Shown piece by piece: positions 1-8,008 of a stretch of DNA of 42,972 nucleotides. The notes beneath the pieces were generated by a model, which did no database searches, had not been told where the DNA came from, and saw nothing but the letters and a program-made list of their open reading frames with translations. A program made the position numbers and the translations under genes. The stretch's first letter is position 1; every line of letters starts with the position of its first letter. The DNA lies in the NCBI GenBank assembly GCA_017508425.1, contig JAFVYZ010000047.1, positions 1 to 42,972 on the forward strand, read 5' to 3'. Origin of the DNA: Clostridia bacterium (GTDB taxonomy: Bacteria > Bacillota > Clostridia > Oscillospirales > CAG-272).

Positions 1-676
1 AAAGGAAGCGGTCAAGATTTTCTTCATTTGTGATAATGCGGGGAAGACCAAAGATCGGGTATGGCGGGTCATCGGGGTGGATCGCCATTTTAACGCCGCA
101 CTCCTCAGCGACGGGAATAACCTTCTTGAGGAACTTTTCGATGTTCTTCCAAAGACCCTCCTCACCAAGCTCGCCGTAAGCCGTGATCAGCTCGCGTACC
201 TCCTCTTGGGTGTAGCTTGCATCCCAGCCGGGCAGGTGAATGTCGTCCTTTAGGGGGTCAAGGCCGCGCATTTGATCCCAGTACATAACAAGGCTGGTAG
301 AGCCGTCCTTTGCTTCCTTATCAAGCTGTGTGCGGGTCCAATCGAATACGGGCATAAAGTTGTAGGTCACGCACTTTACACCGTATTTTGCACAGCGGCG
401 TACGTTTTCGCAGTAAACCTCAAGCAGATGGTCCACGTCGCCGCGACCGAGCTTGATGTCCTCGTGTACGGGAATAGACTCGACAACGTCAAACACAAGA
501 CCGTTTGCCTCGCACTCTTCCTTCATTTTTTGCAGGCTTTCCTCAGGCCACACCTCGCCGGGCTTTACGTCATAGACCGCGGATACGATCGAGCGCATGC
601 CGGGGATCTGCGAAATGTACTGCAACGAGATCGGATCATCCTTGCCGTACCAGCGGAAAGAGAGTTTCATGTTCAT
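1..676 (-). CDS. uxuA: Mannonate dehydratase, 3' end cut by window edge
   Basis: This enzyme dehydrates D-mannonate to 2-keto-3-deoxy-D-gluconate in cytosolic hexuronate catabolism. About 225 N-terminal residues are visible; the family is usually 350-400 residues long, so the C-terminal part lies off the left edge. The N-terminus reads MNMKLSFRWYGKDDPI, and a typical UxuA stretch, MAIHPDDPPYPIFGLPRI, lies near the cut. The ATG at 676 is chosen because GGAGG sits six bases upstream; the in-frame ATG at 670 would be 12 bases away. The gene follows the AraC-type regulator by 25 bases on the same strand, so they are probably co-transcribed. It lies opposite a sugar symporter and a beta-glucuronidase-like enzyme, which fits a role in using the glucuronic acid they release. 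Confidence 0.9.
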   Translation of the reverse strand, partial: MNMKLSFRWYGKDDPISLQYISQIPGMRSIVSAVYDVKPGEVWPEESLQKMKEECEANGLVFDVVESIPVHEDIKLGRGDVDHLLEVYCENVRRCAKYGVKCVTYNFMPVFDWTRTQLDKEAKDGSTSLVMYWDQMRGLDPLKDDIHLPGWDASYTQEEVRELITAYGELGEEGLWKNIEKFLKKVIPVAEECGVKMAIHPDDPPYPIFGLPRIITNEENLDRFL

Positions 677-701
677 AAGTGTCCTCCAAAATATATTCAC
701 A

Positions 702-1925
702 TTATTTTTGTGACTGTTTGATATCTTCGCGGTATTCCTTCGGGGTCTTTCCCGTTTGGTGCTTGAAGATCTTTGAAAAATACTGCACGTCCATAATGCC
801 GCAGTGCAGTGCCACTGTTTGTATTTGCAAATGTGTGGTGGCAAGTAGGTGGGTCGCGTGCTTTATCCGTCGGTCTCGGATGTAAGCCGAAACCGTTTTC
901 CCTGTTTCTTTTTTGAAAATGGTGGAAAGATAAGGTGAGCTTACCCCTTGCGCTGCGGAAAGTGCGTGCAAGGAAAGGGGAGCGGAAAGGTCGGAGTCGA
1001 TCAAAAGGATCGTTTTTTCAACAACGCGAGAATATTTGTTGGTGGCATGCTTGCGCACCAAGCGGCAATAGGTGCGAAACATATCACGCATGATGTGCGA
1101 TGTTTGCGAAAGGGCAGGAAGCTGCTCGATCTTAAGTGCGAAGTCGGCGGATACGCTGTCAAGATATACGGGATGCACGCCACCCGCTTCCGCAGCCTTT
1201 CGGAGAAGGGTATTCATAATGATGCAATAGTTTTTGGCATTGCGCAAGGGATCCTGCACGCGCTTTTCAAACATAGCATCCGTCATAGCGGCTTGGAGCA
1301 TGCTTTCCTTGTGGATCTGGCCAAGAGTGACAGCCTCGATCAGCTCGTTTTCAAAGTTGTAACGCGTTTCCATAGTCTTCATACTGACCAATACATCGTC
1401 AAGATTGTCGCTGTGCATGGGTTCACTGATGGGCGAGGCGGGAGCACCACCCTTATCGGCCGTATCTATGATGGAAAAGGAGGGAATCTTAAAGGCCCGC
1501 TCGCAAAAGGTGCCGATCATAAAAAGCAGGGGATTGCTTGTTTCCAGCACCGCCAAGGACCCATAATATTCCTCGAGATAGCGTTGAATTTTGGGGGTTG
1601 CACCGTTTTTTTCACCGAGCTCAAGCAGTGCGCTCTGTGAGGGCTTTTCGTTGAGATAGGGACCGATGAGTAATACGGTATGAGCCTCGTTCGAGGGCAA
1701 TAAAAAGTAAATGTAGCAAAGGCCAAATGCGTCGGTATGCTTGTACATCGTGTGAGGCAACGGAGCCTGCACATCCTTTTTGGGTGCGCTTTGGTGGCCC
1801 AGCAACGAAAGCAGATCACTGTCCGCAAGAGAACTGCCCAATGCTTCGGGACTGATGAGCTTCGATTTGACGTGGCATTTTTTTAGCGTGTCGGTCAGCA
1901 AATGCAATTCGTTTTTGTCAACCAT
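702..1925 (-). CDS. AraC-family transcriptional regulator
   Basis: A 407-residue DNA-binding regulator. The last ~100 residues form a double helix-turn-helix AraC domain: LSLHALSAAQGVSSPYLSTI followed by the FKKETGKT type repeat and, at the end, YFSKIFKHQTGKTPKEYR. The first ~290 residues are a sensor region of no family I recognise; they contain no obvious membrane segment, so the protein is probably cytosolic. The start at 1925 (MVDKNELHLL) is preceded by GAGGTG four bases upstream; the frame stays open farther upstream but without a ribosome site. It leads an apparent operon with uxuA and is divergent from the symporter and beta-glucuronidase genes, so it probably senses a glucuronide or hexuronate intermediate and activates both arms. 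The ligand is inferred from context only. Confidence 0.88.
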   Translation of the reverse strand: MVDKNELHLLTDTLKKCHVKSKLISPEALGSSLADSDLLSLLGHQSAPKKDVQAPLPHTMYKHTDAFGLCYIYFLLPSNEAHTVLLIGPYLNEKPSQSALLELGEKNGATPKIQRYLEEYYGSLAVLETSNPLLFMIGTFCERAFKIPSFSIIDTADKGGAPASPISEPMHSDNLDDVLVSMKTMETRYNFENELIEAVTLGQIHKESMLQAAMTDAMFEKRVQDPLRNAKNYCIIMNTLLRKAAEAGGVHPVYLDSVSADFALKIEQLPALSQTSHIMRDMFRTYCRLVRKHATNKYSRVVEKTILLIDSDLSAPLSLHALSAAQGVSSPYLSTIFKKETGKTVSAYIRDRRIKHATHLLATTHLQIQTVALHCGIMDVQYFSKIFKHQTGKTPKEYREDIKQSQK

Positions 1926-1983
1926 AGGGCACCTCACCGAAAAATGTTTGGAAAATGTTGCACTTTCTCCAACCGCTATTATT

Positions 1984-2012
1984 ACTATACCATATAATTT
2001 GTACAATTACAA
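1984..2012 (-). promoter_or_regulatory. Sigma-A-type promoter of the araC-type/uxuA operon
   Basis: On the minus strand TTGTAA (2007-2012) and TATAGT (1984-1989) are separated by exactly 17 bases, about 59 bases before the regulator's start codon. The whole gap 1926-2331 (406 bases) is very A+T-rich. It holds this promoter, a weaker rightward candidate and a pair of direct repeats; I see no gene in it. Confidence 0.6.
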
Positions 2013-2244
2013 CAGTGTAAAACGCAAAAAGGTGAAGAAAATACAAAAAAACATTAAAAAAATACTCACAAACTTTTGCAAAATACTTTATAGTAAATAT
2101 AGATGCTGTGTGCCCTGTGGCAACTGCATTCTATTTTACCATATTTTTAAATTTTTTCAATATCTTATTTCTATTTTTTATTGTAAAAACGTACAAAATT
2201 ATATTATTTTTATGTAAAACGGTTTTTTACGTCTTTACTTTGCG

Positions 2245-2274
2245 TGATTTTGCATTTGCCGAATGATTTTCGCA
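2245..2274 (+). promoter_or_regulatory. Direct-repeat pair, candidate AraC-type operator
   Basis: TGATTTTGCA (2245-2254) and TGATTTTCGCA (2264-2274) repeat with a 19-base period. The second copy runs into the candidate -35 element of the symporter promoter, the position where AraC-type activators commonly bind. The family link is known; assignment of this site is inference. Confidence 0.3.
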
Positions 2275-2296
2275 ATTCTCGAAAACCTAATATGTA
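2269..2296 (+). promoter_or_regulatory. Weak candidate promoter for the symporter gene
   Basis: TTCGCA (2269-2274) and TATGTA (2291-2296) are 16 bases apart, about 35 bases before the start codon. Both elements are poor matches to consensus, as expected for a promoter that depends on an activator, but the A+T-rich context makes chance matches likely. Confidence 0.3.
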
Positions 2297-2331
2297 AATC
2301 CAAAAATAAAAATTAAGAAAGAGGAAAACGT

Positions 2332-3912
2332 ATGAAAAAGGAAAGACAACTTGATCAAAACGGCAAGCCCTTGTTCGGGATAAGGGACAAGGTGGCTTAT
2401 GCCGCAGGCGACCTCGGCTGCAACATGAGCTTTTCTCTGAAGGGTACAGTACAAACCTTTTGGCTTGTTTTCATGATGCTTGAAACCGGCTTGCTATCGG
2501 CACTTTTGCTTATTGTTCAGATTTGGGATGCAATTAACGATCCGCTGATCGGCACCTTTATCGACAACGATAAGAGAAACTATCGCAACGGTAAATTTAA
2601 GACCTATATTTTCGTCGGCGCGTGTGGCCTTCTTATTGGCGGCGCCGCGGTGTTCCTCCCGTTCCCCGGTGCACCCAAGGTGGTAAAAGCAATGCTCTTT
2701 ATTATCGGTTATATTATTTGGGATGCCTTTTACACGATTGCAAACGTGCCTTACGGCTCGATGCTCTCCGTTGTGACGGATGACGTCGGTGAACGCGCAC
2801 AGCTCTCGACTTGGCGCTCGATCGGCTCGATGATCGGTAATATTTTGCCCACGGTCCTGCTTCCGATGCTTATTTGGAAAAAGGTGACTTACGATGGCAC
2901 GACGGATTTCCTTGATCGTATTGAGATTCCCGAGGGCTTTACAAAGGAGCAGTTCCTGACCAATCCGAAGACCGGCTTGCCGTATCAGATCGGTGATAAG
3001 GTTTTGAGCCCCGCTACGGGTAATCAGGTGGAGGTCTTGCTTGGAGAGCGCGTGTTCTTTGCCGCACTTATTATGGGCTTGCTCGGGTTCCTGGCTTTCG
3101 TCTTTATGATTAAGAACATCACCGTTCGTGTTGACGAGAGCACCGTTAAAACCACTGAAAAGAAAGAAAAGTTCAATATATTGTCGGCATTTGGCAAATT
3201 TATGAGAAATCGCCCCGCTGTCGGTGCAACGCTTGCCGCTATGGGTATGTTCCTTGGTATGAATGCTGCCGTAACGGCCAACACCATTATGTTTGCCACC
3301 TACTTTAACATGGCCTCGATGTCCGGTCTTGTGCAAATGATCGGCTTCCTGCCGATGTTCCTGTTTATGCCCTTTATTACCAAGATCGTGAAGAAATACG
3401 GTAAAAAGGAAGCATCGGTATTCGGCACCGTTGTGTCGCTTGTGGGCGGCGGTGTTATGCTGATCTTCCCCTTGATCAGCAACATCAAGCTTGCGCTTGT
3501 CGTTTACTTGCTCGGCCTTGTTGTTTACGGTGTCGGTATGGGTGTTTACACCTGCGTATCCTGGGCGATGATGGGTGATGCGATCGACTACAACGAGTGG
3601 AAGTTCGGCACCCGTGAGGAGGGCACCGTTTATTCGCTCCACTCCTTCTTCCGTAAGCTTGCACAGGGCGTTGGCCCCTCCGTGGTGCTTGTGCTTATGG
3701 GCGTGCTCGGTTATCAGGCCAAGTACGGTACCATCGGTCAGTCCTTTGAGACCGCTCACAATATGTGCTGGCTGGTTGCCGCGCTCTACCTGTTTAGTGC
3801 CGTCCTCCAATTTATCGGTTTGGCCGTCATTTATAACCTTGACAAAAAGACACTTGATCAAATGAACGAGGAGCTTGCCGAAAGAAAGGCAACGGCATCC
3901 ACAAACGACTGA
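2332..3912 (+). CDS. GPH-family glycoside/hexuronide:cation symporter
   Basis: A 526-residue, roughly 12-span membrane transporter of the glycoside-pentoside-hexuronide group within the major facilitator superfamily (relatives MelB, XylP, UidB). The N-terminal stretch KVAYAAGDLGCNMSF and the motif DAINDPLIGTFIDN, followed by GKFKTY, are characteristic. An insert of ~60 residues between spans near residues 180-245 is mostly hydrophilic. AAAGAGG precedes the ATG. It is followed by a beta-glucuronidase-like gene and lies divergent from an AraC-type regulator and uxuA, so a glucuronide is the likeliest substrate. Substrate and coupling ion cannot be read from the sequence. A strong hairpin follows the stop. 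Confidence 0.9.
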   Translation: MKKERQLDQNGKPLFGIRDKVAYAAGDLGCNMSFSLKGTVQTFWLVFMMLETGLLSALLLIVQIWDAINDPLIGTFIDNDKRNYRNGKFKTYIFVGACGLLIGGAAVFLPFPGAPKVVKAMLFIIGYIIWDAFYTIANVPYGSMLSVVTDDVGERAQLSTWRSIGSMIGNILPTVLLPMLIWKKVTYDGTTDFLDRIEIPEGFTKEQFLTNPKTGLPYQIGDKVLSPATGNQVEVLLGERVFFAALIMGLLGFLAFVFMIKNITVRVDESTVKTTEKKEKFNILSAFGKFMRNRPAVGATLAAMGMFLGMNAAVTANTIMFATYFNMASMSGLVQMIGFLPMFLFMPFITKIVKKYGKKEASVFGTVVSLVGGGVMLIFPLISNIKLALVVYLLGLVVYGVGMGVYTCVSWAMMGDAIDYNEWKFGTREEGTVYSLHSFFRKLAQGVGPSVVLVLMGVLGYQAKYGTIGQSFETAHNMCWLVAALYLFSAVLQFIGLAVIYNLDKKTLDQMNEELAERKATASTND

Positions 3913-3925
3913 TTTTGACACTGTT

Positions 3926-3959
3926 AGACGTCTGACCCAAAGCGGTCAGACGTCTTTTT
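3926..3959 (+). terminator. Intrinsic terminator/attenuator between symporter and GH2 gene
   Basis: AGACGTCTGACC (3926-3937) pairs perfectly with 3944-3955 across a six-base loop, followed by a T run. It lies only 34 bases before the next gene in the same direction, so it may reduce rather than end transcription into the GH2 gene. Confidence 0.8.
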
Positions 3960-3993
3960 GAGAATTTATTCCATAAAAATAAGGAGAAGCAAC

Positions 3994-6270
3994 ATGAGAA
4001 ACGTCTTAAATTTAAATAAGGATTGGCTGTTTTTTAAGGACACGTCGGATGTAAACGCGCAGGGCGGAGAAGCGATCAACCTTCCCCACTCATGGAACGC
4101 CATCGACGGTCAAGACGGAGGTAACGATTATTTTCGCGGGACCTGCCTTTACAAAAAAACGCTGAAAAAGGCTGACCTGCCGGAGGCGGCAAAGTATTTT
4201 CTTGAAATTCGCGGTGCAAATTCCTCCGCGGATGTTTATTTGAACGGCGCAAAGCTTGCCCATCATGACGGAGGCTATTCGACCTGGCGCGTGGATCTTA
4301 CGGACGCACTTCTTGAGGAAAATGCGCTTGTGATCTCCGTGGATAATACTCCTAATGAGACGGTTTATCCCCAAATGGCCGACTTTACCTTTTACGGCGG
4401 TATCTACCGCGACGTAAATCTCATTTGCGTGGCGGAGTCTCATTTTGATCTTGAGTATTACGGCGGCCCCGGCATTAAGGTCACGCCCGAGGTAGTGGGT
4501 AAGGATGCCAAGGTCGAGGTTGAGGTGTATCTCACCAATGCTAAGGAAGGGCAAGTCCTGACATATACTCTTTATGACAAGGAAGAAAATGTTGTAGCAA
4601 CAGCTTCGACTGCCCAGACCAAGGCGGTGCTTGACATTTCGAATGTTCATTTGTGGCACGGCCGTAAGGATCCGTACCTGTACTGCTGTGAGGTGGAGCT
4701 CAAGGACGGCGAAGCCGTTATTGACAGCGTTTGCACGCGCTTTGGCTGCCGCACCTTCAAGATCGATCCCGAAAACGGCTTTATCTTAAACGGCGAAGAG
4801 TATCCCTTGCGCGGTGTATCACGCCACCAGGATCGCCTTGGTGTCGGCAACGCACTGCTCCCGGAGCACCACGTGGAGGATATCGACCTTATTTGCGAGG
4901 TCGGTGCTACCACCATTCGTCTTGCACACTATCAGCACGATCAGTATTTTTACGATCTTTGCGATGAGCGTGGTCTTGTCATTTGGGCGGAGATTCCTTA
5001 TATTTCAAGACATATGCCCGGCGGGCGCGAGAATACGATCTCGCAAATGAAGGAGCTGATCACCCAAAATTACAACCATCCCTCGATCGTTGTTTGGGGC
5101 CTTTCCAACGAGATCTCGATTGCGGGCTCCGATGACGACCTTCTTGAAAATCACCGCATTCTCAACGATCTTGTTCACGAGATGGATAAGACCCGTAAGA
5201 CGACCATTGCGGCGGTTTCCATGTGCAAGATGGACGACCCGTATCTTCAGATCCCGGACGTCGTATCCTACAATTACTATTTCGGTTGGTACGGCGGCGA
5301 TACCACGATGAACGGCCCGTGGTTTGATAAGTTCCACGCCATGCATCCCACCATTCCGATTGGCTGCTCGGAGTATGGATGCGAGGCACTCAACTGGCAC
5401 ACGTCGGATCCTCGTCAGGGTGACTACACCGAGGAATATCAGGCATATTATCACGAGGAGCTGATCAAGCAGCTCTTCACGAGAAAATATATGTGGGCGA
5501 CCCACGTGTGGAACATGTTTGATTTCGGCGCTGATGCGAGAGCTGAGGGCGGTGAGAACGGTCAGAACCACAAGGGTCTTGTCACGATGGATCGCAAGTA
5601 CAAGAAGGATGCGTTTTATGCTTACAAGGCATGGCTGCGCTCCCCCGAGGAGGCACCCTTCGTGCACGTATGCGGCAAGAGATACGTTGATAGGGTCGAG
5701 GACGTAACGAAGGTGACCGTTTACTCCAACCTCCCCGTCGTTGAGCTTTTTGTCAACGGTGAGAGCATTGGCGTGAAGGAAGCCCCCGACCACTTCTTCT
5801 ACTTTGACGTAAAGAACGAGGGTGAAACAAAGATCGTTGCCAAGGCGGGCGAATGCACCGATGAAAGCGTGATCCGCAAGGTCGATGAGATGAATATGGA
5901 TTACGTCCTCGTTGAAAAGGGCGCCGTGCTCAACTGGTTTGACGTGAATGCCCCCGAGGGACGCTTCTCGCTCAACGATAAGCTTTCCGATATTATGAAA
6001 TCGAAGCGCGGCAAGATGTGGTTCTACGCGCTCGGGCTTAAGCTCTATAAAAAAATGCGCAAGAGCAAAAAGGACACCAAGGATGGCAAAAAGTCCGGTG
6101 GCTTTGACATCGACTTCAAGTCGGGCGGCATTATGGAGATGATGGGCGGCTTTACCGTGCTGCGTCTGACGACGATGGTGGCAATGGCGAACATCTCCTT
6201 TACCAAGGAGGAGCTCCTCAAGATGAACCGACAGCTCAACAGGATCAAAAAGCCCAAGGCAAAGAGATAA
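3994..6270 (+). CDS. GH2 beta-glucuronidase-like enzyme with helical C-terminal tail
   Basis: A 758-residue glycoside hydrolase family 2 enzyme with no signal peptide, so probably cytosolic. Order: jelly-roll sugar-binding domain (1-~160), Ig-like domain (~165-260), TIM barrel (~265-550), beta-sandwich (~550-640), then a basic helical tail ending FTKEELLKMNRQLNRIKKP. Catalytic residues: acid/base E373 in WGLSNE and nucleophile E460 in SEYG. N525-H-K527 matches the NxK motif by which beta-glucuronidases bind the sugar carboxylate; some related beta-galactosidases have similar residues, so specificity rests partly on the uxuA and GPH context. The tail resembles extensions I recall in gut Firmicutes GH2 enzymes, some of them beta-glucuronidases, a minority reported to bind FMN; FMN binding here is a guess. 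AAGGAG lies seven bases before the ATG at 3994; the upstream in-frame ATG has no ribosome site. Confidence 0.85.
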   Translation: MRNVLNLNKDWLFFKDTSDVNAQGGEAINLPHSWNAIDGQDGGNDYFRGTCLYKKTLKKADLPEAAKYFLEIRGANSSADVYLNGAKLAHHDGGYSTWRVDLTDALLEENALVISVDNTPNETVYPQMADFTFYGGIYRDVNLICVAESHFDLEYYGGPGIKVTPEVVGKDAKVEVEVYLTNAKEGQVLTYTLYDKEENVVATASTAQTKAVLDISNVHLWHGRKDPYLYCCEVELKDGEAVIDSVCTRFGCRTFKIDPENGFILNGEEYPLRGVSRHQDRLGVGNALLPEHHVEDIDLICEVGATTIRLAHYQHDQYFYDLCDERGLVIWAEIPYISRHMPGGRENTISQMKELITQNYNHPSIVVWGLSNEISIAGSDDDLLENHRILNDLVHEMDKTRKTTIAAVSMCKMDDPYLQIPDVVSYNYYFGWYGGDTTMNGPWFDKFHAMHPTIPIGCSEYGCEALNWHTSDPRQGDYTEEYQAYYHEELIKQLFTRKYMWATHVWNMFDFGADARAEGGENGQNHKGLVTMDRKYKKDAFYAYKAWLRSPEEAPFVHVCGKRYVDRVEDVTKVTVYSNLPVVELFVNGESIGVKEAPDHFFYFDVKNEGETKIVAKAGECTDESVIRKVDEMNMDYVLVEKGAVLNWFDVNAPEGRFSLNDKLSDIMKSKRGKMWFYALGLKLYKKMRKSKKDTKDGKKSGGFDIDFKSGGIMEMMGGFTVLRLTTMVAMANISFTKEELLKMNRQLNRIKKPKAKR

Positions 6271-6293
6271 TTATACTATACGGGCTTAGCATA

Positions 6294-6334
6294 CTGAAAA
6301 CCGTTCAAGCAATTGAGCGGTTTTCAGCCGTTTT
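6294..6334 (+). terminator. Intrinsic terminator after the GH2 gene
   Basis: A 15-pair stem (6294-6308 with 6313-6327, one G-U pair, GCAA loop) is followed by a short T run. It ends the glucuronide locus. Confidence 0.75.
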
Positions 6335-6349
6335 AAGGAAAGAAGAGTA

Positions 6350-7321
6350 ATGACAAGAAAGCAAACGCAAAAAGAGCAAAATCCCTTTGTGTTTTCGGAT
6401 AGCAACAAGCGTTATCATACCTACGATTATTATTTGCGCCGCAGGTTTGGCACAAAAGTAGCCAAGCTCACGCTTGACGGTGGGTTTACTTGCCCCAACA
6501 TTGACGGTACGTGCGGCACGGGTGGGTGTATTTACTGCGGTGGAAACGGCAGTGGACATTTTACCTCATCACGCGCACTTTCCATATCCGAGCAGTATCG
6601 CGCCCAGCGAGCCGTGATGCAGGGCAAATGGCAGGTGGAGCGCTTTATCCCGTACTTTCAGGCGCACACCAACACCTACGCGCCTCTGCCGCGCTTGCAG
6701 GCGCTTTTTGAAGAAGCGCTCTGTTTTCCCGATGCAGTGGGGCTGAATATCGCCACGCGTGCCGATTGTCTTGCGCCCGATCTACTCGACTATTTAAAGG
6801 CACTTTCGGAGCGCACCGTCCTTACCCTTGAGCTCGGTCTTCAAACCGTGCACGATGAAACCGCTGAGCGTATCAATCGCGGGCACACCTTTGAGGATTT
6901 TCTTGCGACCTATCGACGCATACGTGAAAAAGCGCCAAGGATACGCATGGGGGTGCATCTTATTCTCGGGCTGCCGGGTGAGAGTGAGGAGATGATGCTC
7001 GAGACCGTACGCCGCGTGGCGGCACTCGCGCCCGACGAGATCAAGCTGCATTTGCTTTACGTGATAGAAAATACGGTCTTAGCCGAGCAGTATCAAAATG
7101 GGGAATATCAACCGATCAAGCGAGATGATTTTATTTCACTGGTCGTACGTTCACTCGAACGTATTTCTCCCAAGACCGTGGTGGGACGCCTGACGGGTGA
7201 TGCACCGCGAAGGACACTTTTGGCACCGATTTGGAGCTCAAATAAGATCTCGATTTTAAATGACATTGATAAAATGCTTCAATCAAAAAACACCTGGCAG
7301 GGGAAATTTTTTGAAGAATAA
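6350..7321 (+). CDS. YhcC-type (TIGR01212) radical SAM protein
   Basis: A 323-residue cytosolic radical SAM enzyme. Cysteines C48, C55, C60 and C63 lie in CPNIDGTCGTGGCIYC, and the spacing C48/C60/C63 fits the iron-sulfur cluster motif of the YhcC family. LELGLQTVHDETAERINRGH and MGVHLILGLPGE are further family signatures. The start is the ATG at 6350 after AAGGAAAGAAG. It stands between two terminators and is transcribed separately from both the glucuronide locus and the wall cluster. The reaction of this family is not established as far as I know; a role in tRNA or sulfur metabolism would be a guess. Confidence 0.9.
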   Translation: MTRKQTQKEQNPFVFSDSNKRYHTYDYYLRRRFGTKVAKLTLDGGFTCPNIDGTCGTGGCIYCGGNGSGHFTSSRALSISEQYRAQRAVMQGKWQVERFIPYFQAHTNTYAPLPRLQALFEEALCFPDAVGLNIATRADCLAPDLLDYLKALSERTVLTLELGLQTVHDETAERINRGHTFEDFLATYRRIREKAPRIRMGVHLILGLPGESEEMMLETVRRVAALAPDEIKLHLLYVIENTVLAEQYQNGEYQPIKRDDFISLVVRSLERISPKTVVGRLTGDAPRRTLLAPIWSSNKISILNDIDKMLQSKNTWQGKFFEE

Positions 7322-7329
7322 AAAGATGC

Positions 7330-7367
7330 AAAAAAGCCGTGGAGGGACCGACCGCCACGGCTTTTTT
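7330..7367 (+). terminator. Intrinsic terminator after the radical SAM gene
   Basis: AAAAAGCCGTGG (7331-7342) pairs with 7355-7366, followed by T residues. It separates the radical SAM gene from the mraZ promoter. Confidence 0.85.
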
Positions 7368-7450
7368 GTTATTTTTTCTTGCTTTTTTAACGGGAAACGG
7401 TTATTTGCGAAAAAAAGTGAAAAAAATAATAAAAAAATTGTTTTTAGGGG

Positions 7451-7480
7451 TTGACAAAAGGGCGAAAAACATCTTATAAT
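7451..7480 (+). promoter_or_regulatory. Promoter of the mraZ division/wall cluster
   Basis: Consensus TTGACA (7451-7456) and TATAAT (7475-7480) are separated by 18 bases, with transcription expected to begin near 7487. This is the strongest promoter by consensus in the window. Confidence 0.85.
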
Positions 7481-7488
7481 AAAGACAA

Positions 7489-7528
7489 GTGGTAAGAAAT
7501 GGGGCAAAATGTTATAAAATGTTAAGCC
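7489..7528 (+). promoter_or_regulatory. Four 10-base repeats, candidate MraZ operator
   Basis: Four units begin GTGGT (7489), ATGGG (7499), ATGTT (7509) and ATGTT (7519), each spaced exactly ten bases. MraZ is known to bind short TG-rich repeats with a ten-base period upstream of its own gene. The site spans the expected start of transcription, which would suit autorepression. Confidence 0.6.
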
Positions 7529-7560
7529 CGGACCACTAAAAGGGAAGGAGGAGCGCTGAT

Positions 7561-8007
7561 ATGTTATCCGGCGAATATCGTCATTCACTTGATGCTAAAA
7601 ATCGCGTTTCCGTTCCCGCAAAGCTTCGCGAGGAACTCGGCGAGGATTTTATGATTGTGCGCAGCGTGCGCGGCAACTGTCTTCGCTTTTACTCGGCCTC
7701 GGCGTGGCAAGAATACATTGAGCCCTTGAAAAAGCTTCCCCGCAAGGTCGCGGAGGATACCTTCTGGTTCCTTTACCGTGATGCGGCACAGGTGACGCCC
7801 GATTCTCTTGGGCGTGTGCTGATCCCCAACGGCTTGCTTGAGTTTGCAGGCATTACGCCGAAGGCGGAGGAGGGCGCCAATCGCACCTTGATGATCGTCG
7901 GCTGCGGCGATTTCGGTGAGATCTGGTCCGAAGAGAATTACGAGGCACGCGTGTCCGGCATCGACGTAGATGCGATCCGCCGTGCACTGGAAGAGAGTGG
8001 GCTTTGA
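7561..8007 (+). CDS. mraZ: Transcriptional regulator MraZ
   Basis: A 148-residue protein with two AbrB-like swapped-hairpin repeats, each carrying the family motif: [13 protein letters not shown] near the N-terminus and [18 protein letters not shown] near residue 85. Known MraZ proteins form ring-shaped oligomers that bind DNA and repress the division and wall cluster they lead. The gene is first in the cluster, after a consensus promoter and a ten-base-period repeat that is its likely binding site. AAGGAGG precedes the ATG. The stop TGA at 8005-8007 is followed after one base by the rsmH start, so the two are translationally coupled. Confidence 0.96.
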   Translation: MLSGEYRHSLDAKNRVSVPAKLREELGEDFMIVRSVRGNCLRFYSASAWQEYIEPLKKLPRKVAEDTFWFLYRDAAQVTPDSLGRVLIPNGLLEFAGITPKAEEGANRTLMIVGCGDFGEIWSEENYEARVSGIDVDAIRRALEESGL

Positions 8008-8008
8008 T

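Noticed and set aside
2494-3921. A 475-codon leftward open frame opposite the symporter gene
   Set aside because: It is antisense to a clear transporter, is rich in His, Asn and Lys as expected from an antisense reading, has no ribosome site and matches no family.
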